From Moniliella sp. 'wahieum' (Eukaryota > Basidiomycota > Moniliellomycetes > Moniliellales > Moniliellaceae), in NCBI GenBank assembly GCA_003971905.1, contig RSEE01000003.1, positions 186,001-250,000 of the forward strand: a stretch of 64,000 nucleotides of DNA. Reading direction: 5' to 3'. The stretch's first letter is position 1. Each line of letters opens with the position of its first letter. The position numbers and the translations under genes were made by a program. The notes below the pieces were generated by a model that did no database searches, was not told where the DNA came from, and was given only the letters and a program-made list of their open reading frames with translations. Below, piece after piece: positions 1 to 9,420 of this stretch.

Positions 1-2069
1 GAAGGCGGTGATGAACCGACGGGTGCGCGGGTCAAGCCAATCACACGGCCATTGAGGAAGACGAGGAAACTTCCCTTGTGGTGCATTTCGGCACCAGTCA
101 GCAGCGCCACATCTTCGCATCCCAGGGTATAGGCCAGCTTTTCGAGCGGCGCTCGTCAATCTCAGTCGTGATGTGGGTCATGAGGGCCAGGTTCTTCACC
201 AATCCACAGGCTTCACCTTCGGGCGTGTCCGAAGGACAGAGCATTCCCCATTGCGACGGCTGTAACGCACGCGGCCCGACACCTTACGCGTCTTCTCAAA
301 CTGAGACGAGATACGTGTCATCATACCCAGGGCAGAAATGTAGCTCAGACGAGAGAGAAGATGAGTGACACCGGCGCGTTCCATGCGGAAACGCTTCAAA
401 CTCCAGTTGCCCGTACTGATGGCTCGGACAAACCCTGAGGTGATGTTGTCGGCGTGGTAGGCACGGTGCTGATTGGCGTCAAATTCGGTTGCGCGATGCT
501 GCTTCTTCATGACCTTGTCGAAAGACATTTTGAGGTCATAGTTGTACTTTTTGAACATGTCCTCAAACAGTAGCGAGAGCAGCTGCCCTGCAACTCGAGG
601 CGTTTGTTGCCCACATAGTCTCGGTCGTCGACCTGAGTCGGGTCCAGGACACAGGCCAGCACGCGGCGTACCATTGTGGACAGGTAGATGGCTTTGGGAC
701 GGAAGTTGAGCTTTTCAACTGGCACGTGGGCTACCACGACGGTCGCCAGCACTCCAGTGCTCTTCGTGGGCAGGCCGCCGGGGCACGCCCGGGCGCATCA
801 TGCGACGGACCTTGCGGCCAATGTAGTCGAGTGCCTGCCTTCGGGTAAACACCTTCAGTCGGCACCCCTCCTCGATGGAGTTGCTGAACAACTCGCGGAA
901 TGCCTCGTCGGTTCCAGCGACCGTCTCGATAATTTCGCGATCCGTTGTTATGCCCATGGCCTTGAACGCTACCACAATGGGAATGTCCTCGGTCATGCTA
1001 TTGTGGCGCAGGTAGATACACTTGTTCTTGCTCACCACGTACGACTTGCTCTTACGTTCGGCCGTCGAGCTGGCAAAATTCAGCAGTCAGTACTTAGTCG
1101 GCACGCCTCTTCAAAGGTTGCAGATAAAAAAAAAACAATACGATGTCACACTGGCGGACACGATGTCCTTTTTGGTATCGGCTTCGACAATGACCCTGTT
1201 TTTGCTAAGCTGCTCTTGAATGAGAATAACTTTCTCCTGTCCCTTAACGACAAAGTAACCACCTGGGTCAAGTGGACACTCGTTCATCTGTGCCAGCTCC
1301 TTTTCAGTGCGACCAGAAAGGGCACACTTGTTGGAGCGGAGCATGATGGGCATCCGCCCAATATCGATGTGTTTGCGGCGGTAGATCTTACCTCCACGCG
1401 TGTACTCAACGTCAACGTAAATGGGGGCGCTGTACGTCATATCACGGAGACGGCACTCGTGTGGGCTAAAGGCCTTTAAAGCTTTTGAGCGAGCCCTTGC
1501 CCGATCCCTTGACCGTTGGTCCGGGCTCCACCACGGGACCGTCGCCGCCCGGGGGAGGGGATGCCAACGTAGATATCGGTGTACTTCCAATAGAACTTGG
1601 GGTCGATGTCGCTGTGACAAGCTGGTTGGCCTTCAAAATCTCCTTGAGGCCATAATCAACAAAGTAATTGAAGCTGTCAATGTGTTGTTTGACCAGGCCC
1701 TTGACTTGCAGAAAGGCAGGCAGCAGCTGCCACTTGTCGGCCACTCCTTGATGGGAGCAGTGAGGTTGGGCGCTCGGGCTAGGTGAGCGATGGCGGCATG
1801 CTGCTGGTCGAGAGACATGGACTCGTACAGGTCGGTGGCGGCGGCCTTGCTGTCGGAGGCAAGGTCATGTGCCAGGGAGCGCGTGCGTTCGGCAGATGGA
1901 CAGGGTCGGGCAGGGCGCCTGGGGGATCGGGGCCGGCGACAACCTCGGGGCGGTCGGCGGGGTCGCCGTAGAAGGCCGTGTGGACGCTGTCATGCGTGGC
2001 AGCGCCGTCGGTGGCGGCGTCGAGCATGTGCTCGTCGTTGTCGACGTCGTTGGCCGTTTCGGAGGCCAT
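1..2069 (-). CDS. RPC2: RNA polymerase III second-largest subunit (RPC2), 5' part, runs off the window
   Basis: This encodes the second-largest (beta-like) subunit of nuclear RNA polymerase III, which makes tRNA and 5S rRNA. The ATG at 2069 opens an acidic N-terminus. After it, in changing frames, come the family landmarks: [20 protein letters not shown] (about 1650-1710), a protrusion with [20 protein letters not shown] (about 1390-1450), [20 protein letters not shown], a lobe ending [16 protein letters not shown] (about 600-650), and fork residues [11 protein letters not shown] followed by [21 protein letters not shown] (about 290-410). [15 protein letters not shown] and ERKSKSYVV favour Pol III over Pol I or II. 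One intron is clear at 1070-1141 (GTATTG donor, CCAG acceptor). At least seven single-base frame changes (about 1845, 1750, 1625, 1560, 1480, 585 and 240) look like sequencing errors. The C-terminal half, including the active site, lies outside the window. It is head-to-head with the E2 gene. Confidence 0.93.
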
Positions 2070-2255
2070 GGCGCGGGTGGGGTGCGGGAAGGGGGCGGTC
2101 GGGCCCAAAAAAAGGCGGCGAGGGAGGGAAAAAGAGCGGCGGAATGGCGGGGCGAACATTTCATTTTCGAGCGGCCCAGTCCGAGGCGGGGCGGCGGGCG
2201 GCGGGCGGCGGGCGACGAGACAGGCACACTGCTCCTGCGCCGCAGAGGCGCAACC

Positions 2256-2265
2256 AACCCTAGTG
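2256..2265. promoter_or_regulatory. Telobox-like AACCCTAGTG element between RPC2 and Ubc7
   Basis: The 10-mer AACCCTAGTG lies in the 292-bp divergent intergenic region between the RPC2 ATG (2069) and the E2 ATG (2362). The same 10-mer occurs as its reverse complement at 5983-5992 (PCNA/bL33m) and 52530-52539 (eEF3), and nine of its bases recur at 17610 (eL15/uL18). AACCCTA is the known telobox core bound by Tbf1/TRF-type factors at many fungal and plant ribosomal protein promoters. A regulatory role here is inferred from recurrence. Confidence 0.45.
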
Positions 2266-2361
2266 CGTCGCGCTCGCTTCCGTGCGTGCTCCTCCCCGAT
2301 CCCATACCGACCACCCACCCCTCCGCCCCCGCCCCGCCGCCACCGCCACCGCCCTGCCCCC

Positions 2362-2949
2362 ATGAGCACCTCCGCCCCCCCACTGCTGGCAATGCGCTCC
2401 TCCTCAAGCGCCAGCTCACCGAGCTCACCAAGCGCCCTGTCGACGGCTTCAGCGCCGGCCTCAAGGACGACTCCAACCTCTACGAGTGGGACATCATGAT
2501 CATCGGCCCACAGGACACCCTCTACGAGGGTGGTTTCCTCCACGCCGAGCTCATCTTCCCCCCCGAGTATCCCCTGCTCCCCCCCAAGATGCGCTTTATC
2601 ACCAAGATGTGGCACCCCAACATCTACGAAGACGGCACTGTCTGCATCTCCATCCTCCACCCCCCTGGCACCGACCAGTATGGATACGAAGACGCCGGCG
2701 AGCGCTGGATGCCGGTCCACTCGGTCGAAAGCATTCTCGTCTCTGTCATCTCCCTCCTCTCCTCTGACCACCCCAACACCGACTCTCCTGCCAACGTTGA
2801 TGCTGCCAAGCAGGTGCGAGAGGACCTGCCAGCGTACAAGAAGCGTGTACGTTCCACCGTCCCTTTCGCCGACTTGCGCCTGATTTTCTAACCTGTCTGG
2901 ACCCCGCCAGGTGCGCCGTCTTGTGCGTGAATCGGCTGAATTCATGTGA
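2362..2949 (+). CDS. ubc7: Ubiquitin-conjugating enzyme E2, Ubc7/UBE2G type
   Basis: This is an E2 that takes ubiquitin from E1 as a thioester and passes it on with an E3; Ubc7/UBE2G enzymes serve ER-associated degradation. The UBC fold is complete, from LLLKRQLTELTKRPVDGFSA to the C-terminal helix. The catalytic Cys lies in YEDGTVCISIL. It is followed by the insertion HPPGTDQYGYEDAGERW, which is diagnostic of the Ubc7/UBE2G and Cdc34 groups. There is no acidic tail, which favours Ubc7. The intron at 2847-2910 (GTACGT donor, TCTAAC branch, CCAG acceptor) restores the ending VRRLVRESAEFM. The ATG at 2362 joins the body if the seven-C run at 2375-2381 lacks one C; no other in-frame ATG is credible. 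Confidence 0.93.
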
Positions 2950-4861
2950 ACCACATTTCGCCTCTTGCCGAATTCGCCCGCATCGACGCTCATTGACAGG
3001 TGGCTATCTAGCGTCTGGGCTGTCGTGTTCCGCGGCGTTTGTACCGCTCTGTTGTAATGTGCGTGTGCTCCAAGCTAATTTGTAAGTCTCCTCTCGTCAC
3101 GCGGCGCCACATGGGGGGTCGAGGGCGAGACCTGAGTGGGATCGAGGTGGAGCGTCACACGGTCTATCCCAGTTTGCTGTCGGGGGTGGGTGCACTGCTC
3201 TGCCTCGGTCCATGGTCTGTGGAATGTGCTTGCCGGACATCATGTCTGCTCTCTTACAATCCGTTCCGGCAGTTGTCTCTGGCATTTTATTCACTTTTGC
3301 GCGTCCATCCTGGACGCCTGCTTCCGCCCTCGTCCCCGACGTGGTCAGCGCCCGCACCACTGTCGGCCTCACTCGACTCTTGACGAAGCAGTTTCAACTG
3401 ACGTTTCCCTCTGATGCAGTATCGTATTGTCTATACTTGGGTTCGTGGAGCAAGTGGCAAACACGTATCCCCAGGACTTGGCGCACTTATGCACCCGGGA
3501 CGCGTCCTCCCTTTCGCGCCTCGCCATCCTGCATTCTCTTCTTCCCATGCCGTGCCATGCCTGGCAGTACCCAAGCCTCCTTGAGCCAGGATGGGAGACA
3601 TACCTGGATGCCGCAAGCATGGCGTAGGCCTCCTCCCTTTCCGCCATTCCAGCATTCCCTTCCCCTCGTACTCAATTCCATCGCCTCATTGGCCTGAACC
3701 ATGGTGTTTATAATCCTAGTATAGGTCGAATGTCTATGGCATCCTCATGCGTATGACCAAACCAAATACTAACCGCTGTCTTCATTTCAGCAGTCGCCGC
3801 TTATGACCAGCCCAGGTTGCGCATGGCTGAAGCTAAAGGAAATGGGTATTGTTGCGCAATACTTTGCTTTTGTGAGTTGCTCTGTGTGAAGCGGGGAGAG
3901 GGTGAGGAGGATGAATTTGTTGCCCTGTTCCCACGCCGCGATCTACCCACAAGCTCCTGGGGTACGCACGGTAAGTGCTTAGCGGGATATAGGGTAGGCC
4001 TGACTTGCCCCAACGGCAGGCATGGCCCATAGCTGTGCCGAAGAAGGCTTTATCGCCCTTCGTCTTTGTCTAGTTGTCTTGGCGGGATGGCATCAGACAT
4101 GAGGTTTGGCAACGAGGAACGGGTGATCCGCCCTGGTCTACGTGTTCTGGTCCACCCAGCCGGGCGGTCGTGGGCAAGCGGGCGGCATGGGCGGCAGCGT
4201 GCGGAGGATGGATGGTATCCGACCAAGGAGAGTGTAGACAACGAGCAAGTTGTATGATATCCCGGCACTCTATTTGTGTCGTCACGTAAATGGATAACTT
4301 GCCGCTGGACTGCCTACGCGCGCGGCCTCCCCTTTCTGTCCATGTCTCCTTCCCGTATCGCGATCGCCATCGCTTCCTCTTCGTCCCAGTCAATATTTGC
4401 ATGCCGCTCCGAGCATCTGGTCTGGCACGCACGATACTGGCCAAGAGTATTGCTGGTCTGAGATCCACAGCGCAGCCTCCCCTTTCAGGACGAATGCGAG
4501 CTCGGGCCATATGGTGGAAAACCACAATACTTTCCTCGCGGCCCTCCAGATCCACCCAGTCAGCAGTGCGAGAATAGAGAATTGGTTCACAGCACTCATT
4601 CTCTACGGCCAATGCGCAGCACCTAAAAACATATCTAGCGCGTGGAGCACACCAAGTGCATCCCGCTCACACCCCAACAGGGCAGATGCGTGGATGTTGA
4701 TACTCATCACAGTGCAATAAGTGCACGTTGGGGGAGGCCAAGCTGGGTGACATATTACACATGGGAGGGAGGAGGGAAAGGACCTGAGAATGGAAGAGAT
4801 GGAGGCAGCGGGGGAAAGCTTACGTCGAACGCAAACCGTACAGGTGCGCGCACGCAGCACA
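2950..4861. other. Intergenic, E2 3' flank to PCNA 3' end (tail-to-tail)
   Basis: About 1.9 kb between two convergent genes. Open frames up to 180 codons exist on both strands (for example 4070-4612 minus and 3212-3697 plus), but none shows a recognisable motif, conserved block or consensus intron. It probably holds the 3' UTRs of both genes. I see no RNA gene or repeat here. Confidence 0.5.
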
Positions 4862-5806
4862 TTACGCATCATCGTCCTCTTCCAGCTTGGGTGCAAGGTA
4901 AAAGTGGACATGGCCATGCTCCCAAGCATACTCGACTAGCAGAGGAAACGCGGGGGAGAGACGCAGAGTCACTGCCGGCGAAAGAGGGCCAGCCTTGGAG
5001 AAGGCAGTGAGATACTTGAGCGCAAACTTGAGCCGCACCGCTTGGTCCACATGAATCTGGACCGCAACCGAAGGAGCCGAGTCGTCGTCCTGCGAAGCAG
5101 GCTGGCGCTTCCGCTTGCCCGCAGAGGGAACCACTTCATCTTCATCTTCATCCTCCGCCGGCTCTGCTTCGGGATCCGCCTCGTCATCCGATACCTCGGG
5201 CTTGGCCTTGCGCGCCCGCTTGTTGCTTGAGCTTTGTCCGTCAGACCCACCGCCTTGTTTGAGAACAAGTGTGCCGGTGCCCTCGTCCGAGCTGGCTTCG
5301 AAACGAACCGAGTTCTTGTCCACACTCACAGTAATGTCTTCGCCGAGGATGCTCAGGTCGCGCGTGATGCGAGCGTACTCGGTCGAAGCGAGCGTGACAA
5401 CCGCCTTGTAGTCGGTGGGGGGAATGTCCATCTGCTCCGAGTCAATGTTGGTGAGCGAGAGATCGTACGACGCGATCCGATCCGCCTTGAGAGACTCAAA
5501 GACTAGGGTGAGGGTGTCGGCGCCGTCGGCCTTGCGGAGCGTGAGGGTGTCGTCGTTGTTGGCCGTCTTGACCACTTTTTGGAGCATGCCAATTGGTACA
5601 CCGAGAATCATGGGGCGGTCGCAGCGGTAGTGAGTAAAGGCCTCGGGGCGGATTTCGACGCCACAGAGGGCAACGTGGGCGGTGTCGATGGCTTGGATGC
5701 GGATCCCCTCATCGGTGCAGTTGAGATTGGTCTCCTGGATCAGGCCGGAGATGGAATCAAGGATCTTCTTGAACAGGACGGCCTGGGGGAAGCGGGCTTC
5801 GAGCAT
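4862..5806 (-). CDS. PCNA: Proliferating cell nuclear antigen (sliding clamp) with a long internal insertion
   Basis: This is the homotrimeric DNA sliding clamp for DNA polymerases delta and epsilon and for repair factors. One uninterrupted frame gives 314 residues from the canonical start MLEARF. An in-frame ATG 21 codons upstream was rejected because MLEARF is the family start. Landmarks are NLNCTDEGIRIQAIDTAHVA, the interdomain connector IDSEQMDIPP (about 121-130), Lys164 in SVDKNSVRF at the position that is ubiquitinated or SUMOylated in other PCNAs, and the C-terminal YLAPKLEEDD. Most PCNAs are about 258-261 residues. The excess lies at about 185-246, where a short domain II loop is replaced by a charged segment with KRARK and KRKR clusters around an acidic stretch. 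It is divergent from bL33m, with four ACGCGT boxes upstream. No frameshift is seen. Confidence 0.98.
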   Translation of the reverse strand: MLEARFPQAVLFKKILDSISGLIQETNLNCTDEGIRIQAIDTAHVALCGVEIRPEAFTHYRCDRPMILGVPIGMLQKVVKTANNDDTLTLRKADGADTLTLVFESLKADRIASYDLSLTNIDSEQMDIPPTDYKAVVTLASTEYARITRDLSILGEDITVSVDKNSVRFEASSDEGTGTLVLKQGGGSDGQSSSNKRARKAKPEVSDDEADPEAEPAEDEDEDEVVPSAGKRKRQPASQDDDSAPSVAVQIHVDQAVRLKFALKYLTAFSKAGPLSPAVTLRLSPAFPLLVEYAWEHGHVHFYLAPKLEEDDDA

Positions 5807-5889
5807 GGTGACTGAGAACGAGGGAACACGGAAGACAGGGTGGTGGTGTGCCGAACGGATGGGGTGCAAACGCGCAGGCAGGAATAAAT

Positions 5890-5980
5890 ACGCGTGGGGA
5901 GCGTCGAGTGCGTGGCACCCAGCCTACGCGTCGCGCACACTGTCCTTGTGCCCGCAAACGCGTCCCAAGAAAGAACGCGT
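5890..5980. promoter_or_regulatory. Cluster of four ACGCGT (MCB) boxes upstream of PCNA
   Basis: Perfect ACGCGT hexamers occur at 5890-5895, 5926-5931, 5958-5963 and 5975-5980, that is 84-174 bp upstream of the PCNA ATG (5806). In yeasts ACGCGT is the MluI cell-cycle box bound by MBF (Mbp1-Swi6 or Cdc10 complexes) and drives G1/S transcription of replication genes, PCNA included. Four copies in 91 bp far exceed a chance rate of roughly one per 3 kb. A CACTAGGGTT element follows directly at 5983-5992. Confidence 0.75.
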
Positions 5981-6195
5981 ACCACTAGGGTTAGCAACGC
6001 GGGTCTCCCTCAAGATGTTCAAAGTTCAATGTCGTTTCCGCCCTATTGTGGCACTATTCCGCCCGTGGCCCCGCCTGTGGGTTGTGCTACGGACTGGGCG
6101 GGCCGGAGCGCCGAGATGGACACCTTCAGCTGCTTGCCTGTCAGGCCAAGTCGGGCACCAATCTCGTCGTCTACACCTACCGCACACCCTGCAAC

Positions 6196-6546
6196 ATGGC
6201 TGGCAAGGCTCGCACCGGTACGTGTGGTGAAATGATGGTATCTCAGGCAGTTTGTTCGTTTGCATCTAACCCCTTACCCTGTTCTTGTACCGCCTGCGTC
6301 TTGCCGCCCACAGTAGCATCTTCGTGCGCATCTTCAGCATGGCTGGCACCGGCCACTACTATACCGTCCGACGCCCACGCGTAGCAGATAAAGCGGCCTT
6401 CATCAAATATGACCCCGTGGGTACGTCGCTTTCTCTGTGTGCTGCATTTTTCCTGTCTTCAGATATCTGATGCCTCAATGGCTGCTCCGTCCCCAGTGAA
6501 ACAACACGTTCTCTTCCGTGAAGGCTTCAAGCTGCCAAAATTCTAA
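6196..6546 (+). CDS. Mitochondrial large-subunit ribosomal protein bL33m
   Basis: A short protein of the bacterial L33 family, expected in the mitochondrial 54S subunit. It has three exons. Exon 1 (6196-6217) encodes MAGKART. Exon 2 (6314-6420) encodes IFVRIFSMAGTGHYYTVRR and PRVADKAAFIKYDPV. Exon 3 (6497-6546) encodes VKQHVLFREGFKLPKF. The pattern of a SMAGTG-aromatic block, a basic stretch, KYDP and VKQHVLF is typical of mitochondrial L33. Intron 2 (6421-6496, GTACGT to CCAG) splices cleanly in phase 1. Intron 1 (6218-6313, GTACGT to CACAG) leaves the frame one base short, which fits one missing base near the start of exon 2. The total of roughly 58 residues is normal for the family. Confidence 0.85.
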
Positions 6547-7807
6547 GCTGGATCACCACTTGATAAGCGGAAATTTCGTCTGGGGTCGTTCCCTAGGCGC
6601 GAGCGCACAACGATGTGGCATTCTATGGGCACCCGCACTCAATATCTGGCTTTGGCTGTGTGATTGGCTGGACGTGCCAAAGCATTGATAGAGTTGGTTG
6701 GTCTGAATTGAGAGGGTGGGAAGTTATGTAGGAGTTGCAAGGGGGGGCCGGGGTGGTACGTGCGCTGGATACGAATGCATGGTTATGCACGATGCACCAG
6801 ATATGTTCCATGTAGCGGCAGAACACGCTCTGAAGGCAATGCTGATGTTCTGGATACTATACAAGCCTACCACCATTCATATCGCCTTTCTCGCCTTGTA
6901 GGTAGGTACTCGTCGTGGCCCTCTGGGGGCTGACAGCAGGCTAGCACCCTGGAACTAGAACGTGACCTCGCCAAAGCGGAGTGGCATAGCGTCTGCTCAG
7001 CACACCCATGCTCCCTCCACAGACGCAAGTATGACGCCAATGCCCAACATGTAATCTGAGAGCAACCAACATCTCGTCCCAGCCCCTTTCCCATTTTCCG
7101 GAAGAAGCAAATGTCGCCTCGAAATGCATTGCTACCCGGTTTTGGCATATCCGTCCAGCCACGAACATGACAAGGGAGGAGGGATTGTACGCTCCAGGCA
7201 CTACTCGGTGACGGCTTGAACCTTGCGCCTCACGAACCCTGTATGGGAGCGGCTCCCCTCGGAAGCGGGGGGAAGGGTCGTTCTTCCCTTGCCGTATGGG
7301 CAGCACCCAGCCCAGCCACCGGCCATTGTTCGCTGGGGTGGGAAGGACATCGGGAAGACCAAGGGCGTGTCCCTGGTGCCACTGACTCTATTCAAGAGTC
7401 GGCCCCGAAGCCTGGAGTGGGCCAGAAGCCTCCTCCAGGAGTCGAGTTGGTTGGGCTTTTACTAGAGGCCGCCCTGTGAGCAGGGCTTTTGGCATTGCAT
7501 GACGGGGATTTTTCTTCCCGCACTTGGCCACTTTGGATGGGCGAATGTGTTGAACAGTTGAAATGAATACGAAAATCTCATATCCCAGATCAGATCTCAC
7601 GGCTCTTCGCCGATCGAGTTCTTCTTGCGGACAGGGCATCCTTGGCGTCGCTTGTGCTTTGCTCTCTCGCGTGTTGCCCCACCCTTACATCGCGAGAGGC
7701 CCGCGCAGGGAGCCAATCGCTGCATACGGCCCAGAGCTGTTACATTCGCACTGCCTCCGCCCTGCCCCGCCGCCGACGAGCCCACCCAGTATCACCAACC
7801 CACCCCC
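6547..7807. other. Intergenic between bL33m and the Gypsy remnant
   Basis: Contains the bL33m 3' flank and, nearer 7.5-7.8 kb, a GC-rich leader before the Gag ATG. Frames up to about 120 codons carry no recognisable domain. I could not identify a 5' LTR or a primer-binding site here. Confidence 0.4.
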
Positions 7808-8835
7808 ATGTCCACCCCCGGCCAAGATTCGCCTGCCCAGCAGTGGGCTACGCCTGTGGGCACCTTGACTCCTGCCCTCGCCCAGCATGAGGCCCCCACG
7901 CTGTCGGACGCCGCCACCTTGGGGCATATTGTCCGCCAGTTGGCTACGCTTCAGGGGGACCAGGCCCATGCCGCTTGCCAGGAGGAACAAGATCGTCGGC
8001 AGGAGACTCGGCACACGGACCTCATAGAGGCGCCAAGGGAGATTTGTGCAACGCCCATCACGGGCACTGCCGCCTCCGCGCCTCTCTACAACCCCTTCCC
8101 CCGCCCAGCGCCTTTTGTCCCCAGCTAACACGCACCGTCGACTCATGCCCTTGCGTTTATCTCATTTATGCAAGCATGGCTTCGCGCCTTCACGACCCCC
8201 CTCAGCGACGACTTCAAGATTAATAATGTCATTAGTAACCTGCGCGGAGCCGCCATGCAGTGGTCATTGTCGTGGTCGACGCAGATGGACCTCCCCCCGG
8301 AGGGCCGGTCCGCGCCCTTCTTGCGCTCATGGGACGCTTTCCGGGAGGAGTTCCTGCTCCGGGGGGAGATCCGTACCCGCATCTTACGGCGGTCACTGAC
8401 CTACGGGAGTGCCGCCAGACTACGGTGGACGCATACGCTCATCGCTTTGAGGACGCCATCCAGCGTCTCGGGTACGACTTACCTCCAGTTATGCAACAGT
8501 CCATGTTTGTGCTGGGTTTACGCGAGGACATCAAACGCCAAGTCCTGTCCCTGGCACCCCGGGGGCAAGCCCCGCTCGAACCCTACGCCACAGTCCGCGA
8601 CCGAGCCATCGCCCTCGATCACTTCTTTCCATCCGAACAGCCCCAGGCCGAGCCCATGGACACGAGCGCCGCATTCGCTGGACCCAGACCCGTGGAACCC
8701 ACCTCGACAAAGACGCGCCGTCAGTTTCGCCTCGAGCATGACCTCTGCCTCTACTGTGGCAAGGCGGGACATTTCCTCCGACACTGCCCGACCCGCGTGC
8801 CGCGAGCGGCCAGTGCGGCCGCTGGATCTGTCTAA
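7808..8835 (+). pseudogene. Gag-like protein with CCHC zinc knuckle (frame-broken)
   Basis: The ATG at 7808 opens a Pro/Gln-rich segment with a short coiled-coil-like stretch (about 7900-8035). Frame changes near 8125 and 8390 lead into the Gag core (ISNLRGAAMQWSLSWSTQ, then TVDAYAHRFEDAIQRLGYDL and MQQSMFVLGLREDIKRQVL). A zinc knuckle CLYCGKAGHFLRHC (C-x2-C-x4-H-x4-C) lies at about 8749-8790, and the frame stops at 8835. This is the usual layout of a capsid plus nucleocapsid polyprotein. Whether the broken frames are mutations or sequencing errors cannot be told from this copy alone. Confidence 0.78.
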
Positions 8836-8959
8836 TGCGTCTCCTCGTGCCTCTTCCGGTGCCGCTGTTCGCCGGCGGTTCAACAATGACCTCAGCCAAG
8901 ATCCACTCTGGAGACGCAGTCTTCCTGGGCTTCGCCAACTAGTATTCCCATCTTGTTCC

Positions 8960-9420
8960 GTACTTTACCCCCCATTGCTCGCCAGCTCCAGCGCCTCCTG
9001 AGCAAGGGAGCGCGTTTTGATTTGTCCCCTTTCTATGCATCTGTCTTTGTCGCGCTCAAGCGCCGGTTGTCCTCGGCTCCGGTCGTTAGCCCATTTTGAC
9101 ACAACCAAACCTCTCCACTTGGAGACGGACGCGTCGGACATGGGTATTGGCCCTGTCCTCGACCAGCCCGGGGCAGCGGGGAAGTGGCATCCGGCGGCGT
9201 GCGACTCTCAGCTGCGTTGGAAGGTGTCAGAGAAAGGTGTGTTTGCCATCATACTGTCATTGCAGGTTTGGCACCACTTCGCTGCGACGTGGAAGTACCC
9301 CCGAGTTACCAGGCCCTTGTGGAATGCCGGATGGATACGCCGGCCAAGGATCGGTTAGCACGCTGGTGTCTGGCCCTCCCAAGTACCCCATCAGTCTTGT
9401 TTAACGCCGGGCACATCTGT
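8960..9420 (+). pseudogene. Gypsy pol fragment: RT connection and RNase H
   Basis: In changing frames the DNA reads IARQLQRLLSKGARFDLSPF, then a segment ALKRRLSSAPVV and KPLHLETDASDMGIGPVLDQ, then GKWHPAACDSQLRWKVSEKG and VFAIILSLQVWHHF. This is the junction after the RT thumb plus the first half of a Ty3/gypsy RNase H. The later residues resemble the end of RNase H and the linker, and then similarity is lost. Nothing like an integrase follows. Confidence 0.72.

Larger units (their letters stand above)
7808..9420 (+). mobile_element. Degenerate Ty3/gypsy-type LTR retrotransposon with a large pol deletion
   Basis: A Gag region with a retroviral zinc knuckle (to 8835) is followed within about 130 bp by sequence of the RT connection/RNase H region (about 8960-9420). 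Protease, the RT fingers and palm with the YxDD motif, and integrase are absent, so this is an internally deleted, non-autonomous copy. Frames are broken in both parts. The order Gag then RNase H, and the tract KPLHLETDASDMGIGPVLDQ with its catalytic Glu and Asp, are typical of fungal Ty3/gypsy (Metaviridae-like) elements. No convincing LTR pair was found; a weak 3' candidate is at 9766-9959. Confidence 0.8.

Noticed and set aside
4070-4612. 180-codon minus-strand open frame
   Set aside because: No motif, no homologous look, and placed in a tail-to-tail spacer; GC-rich DNA gives such frames by chance.
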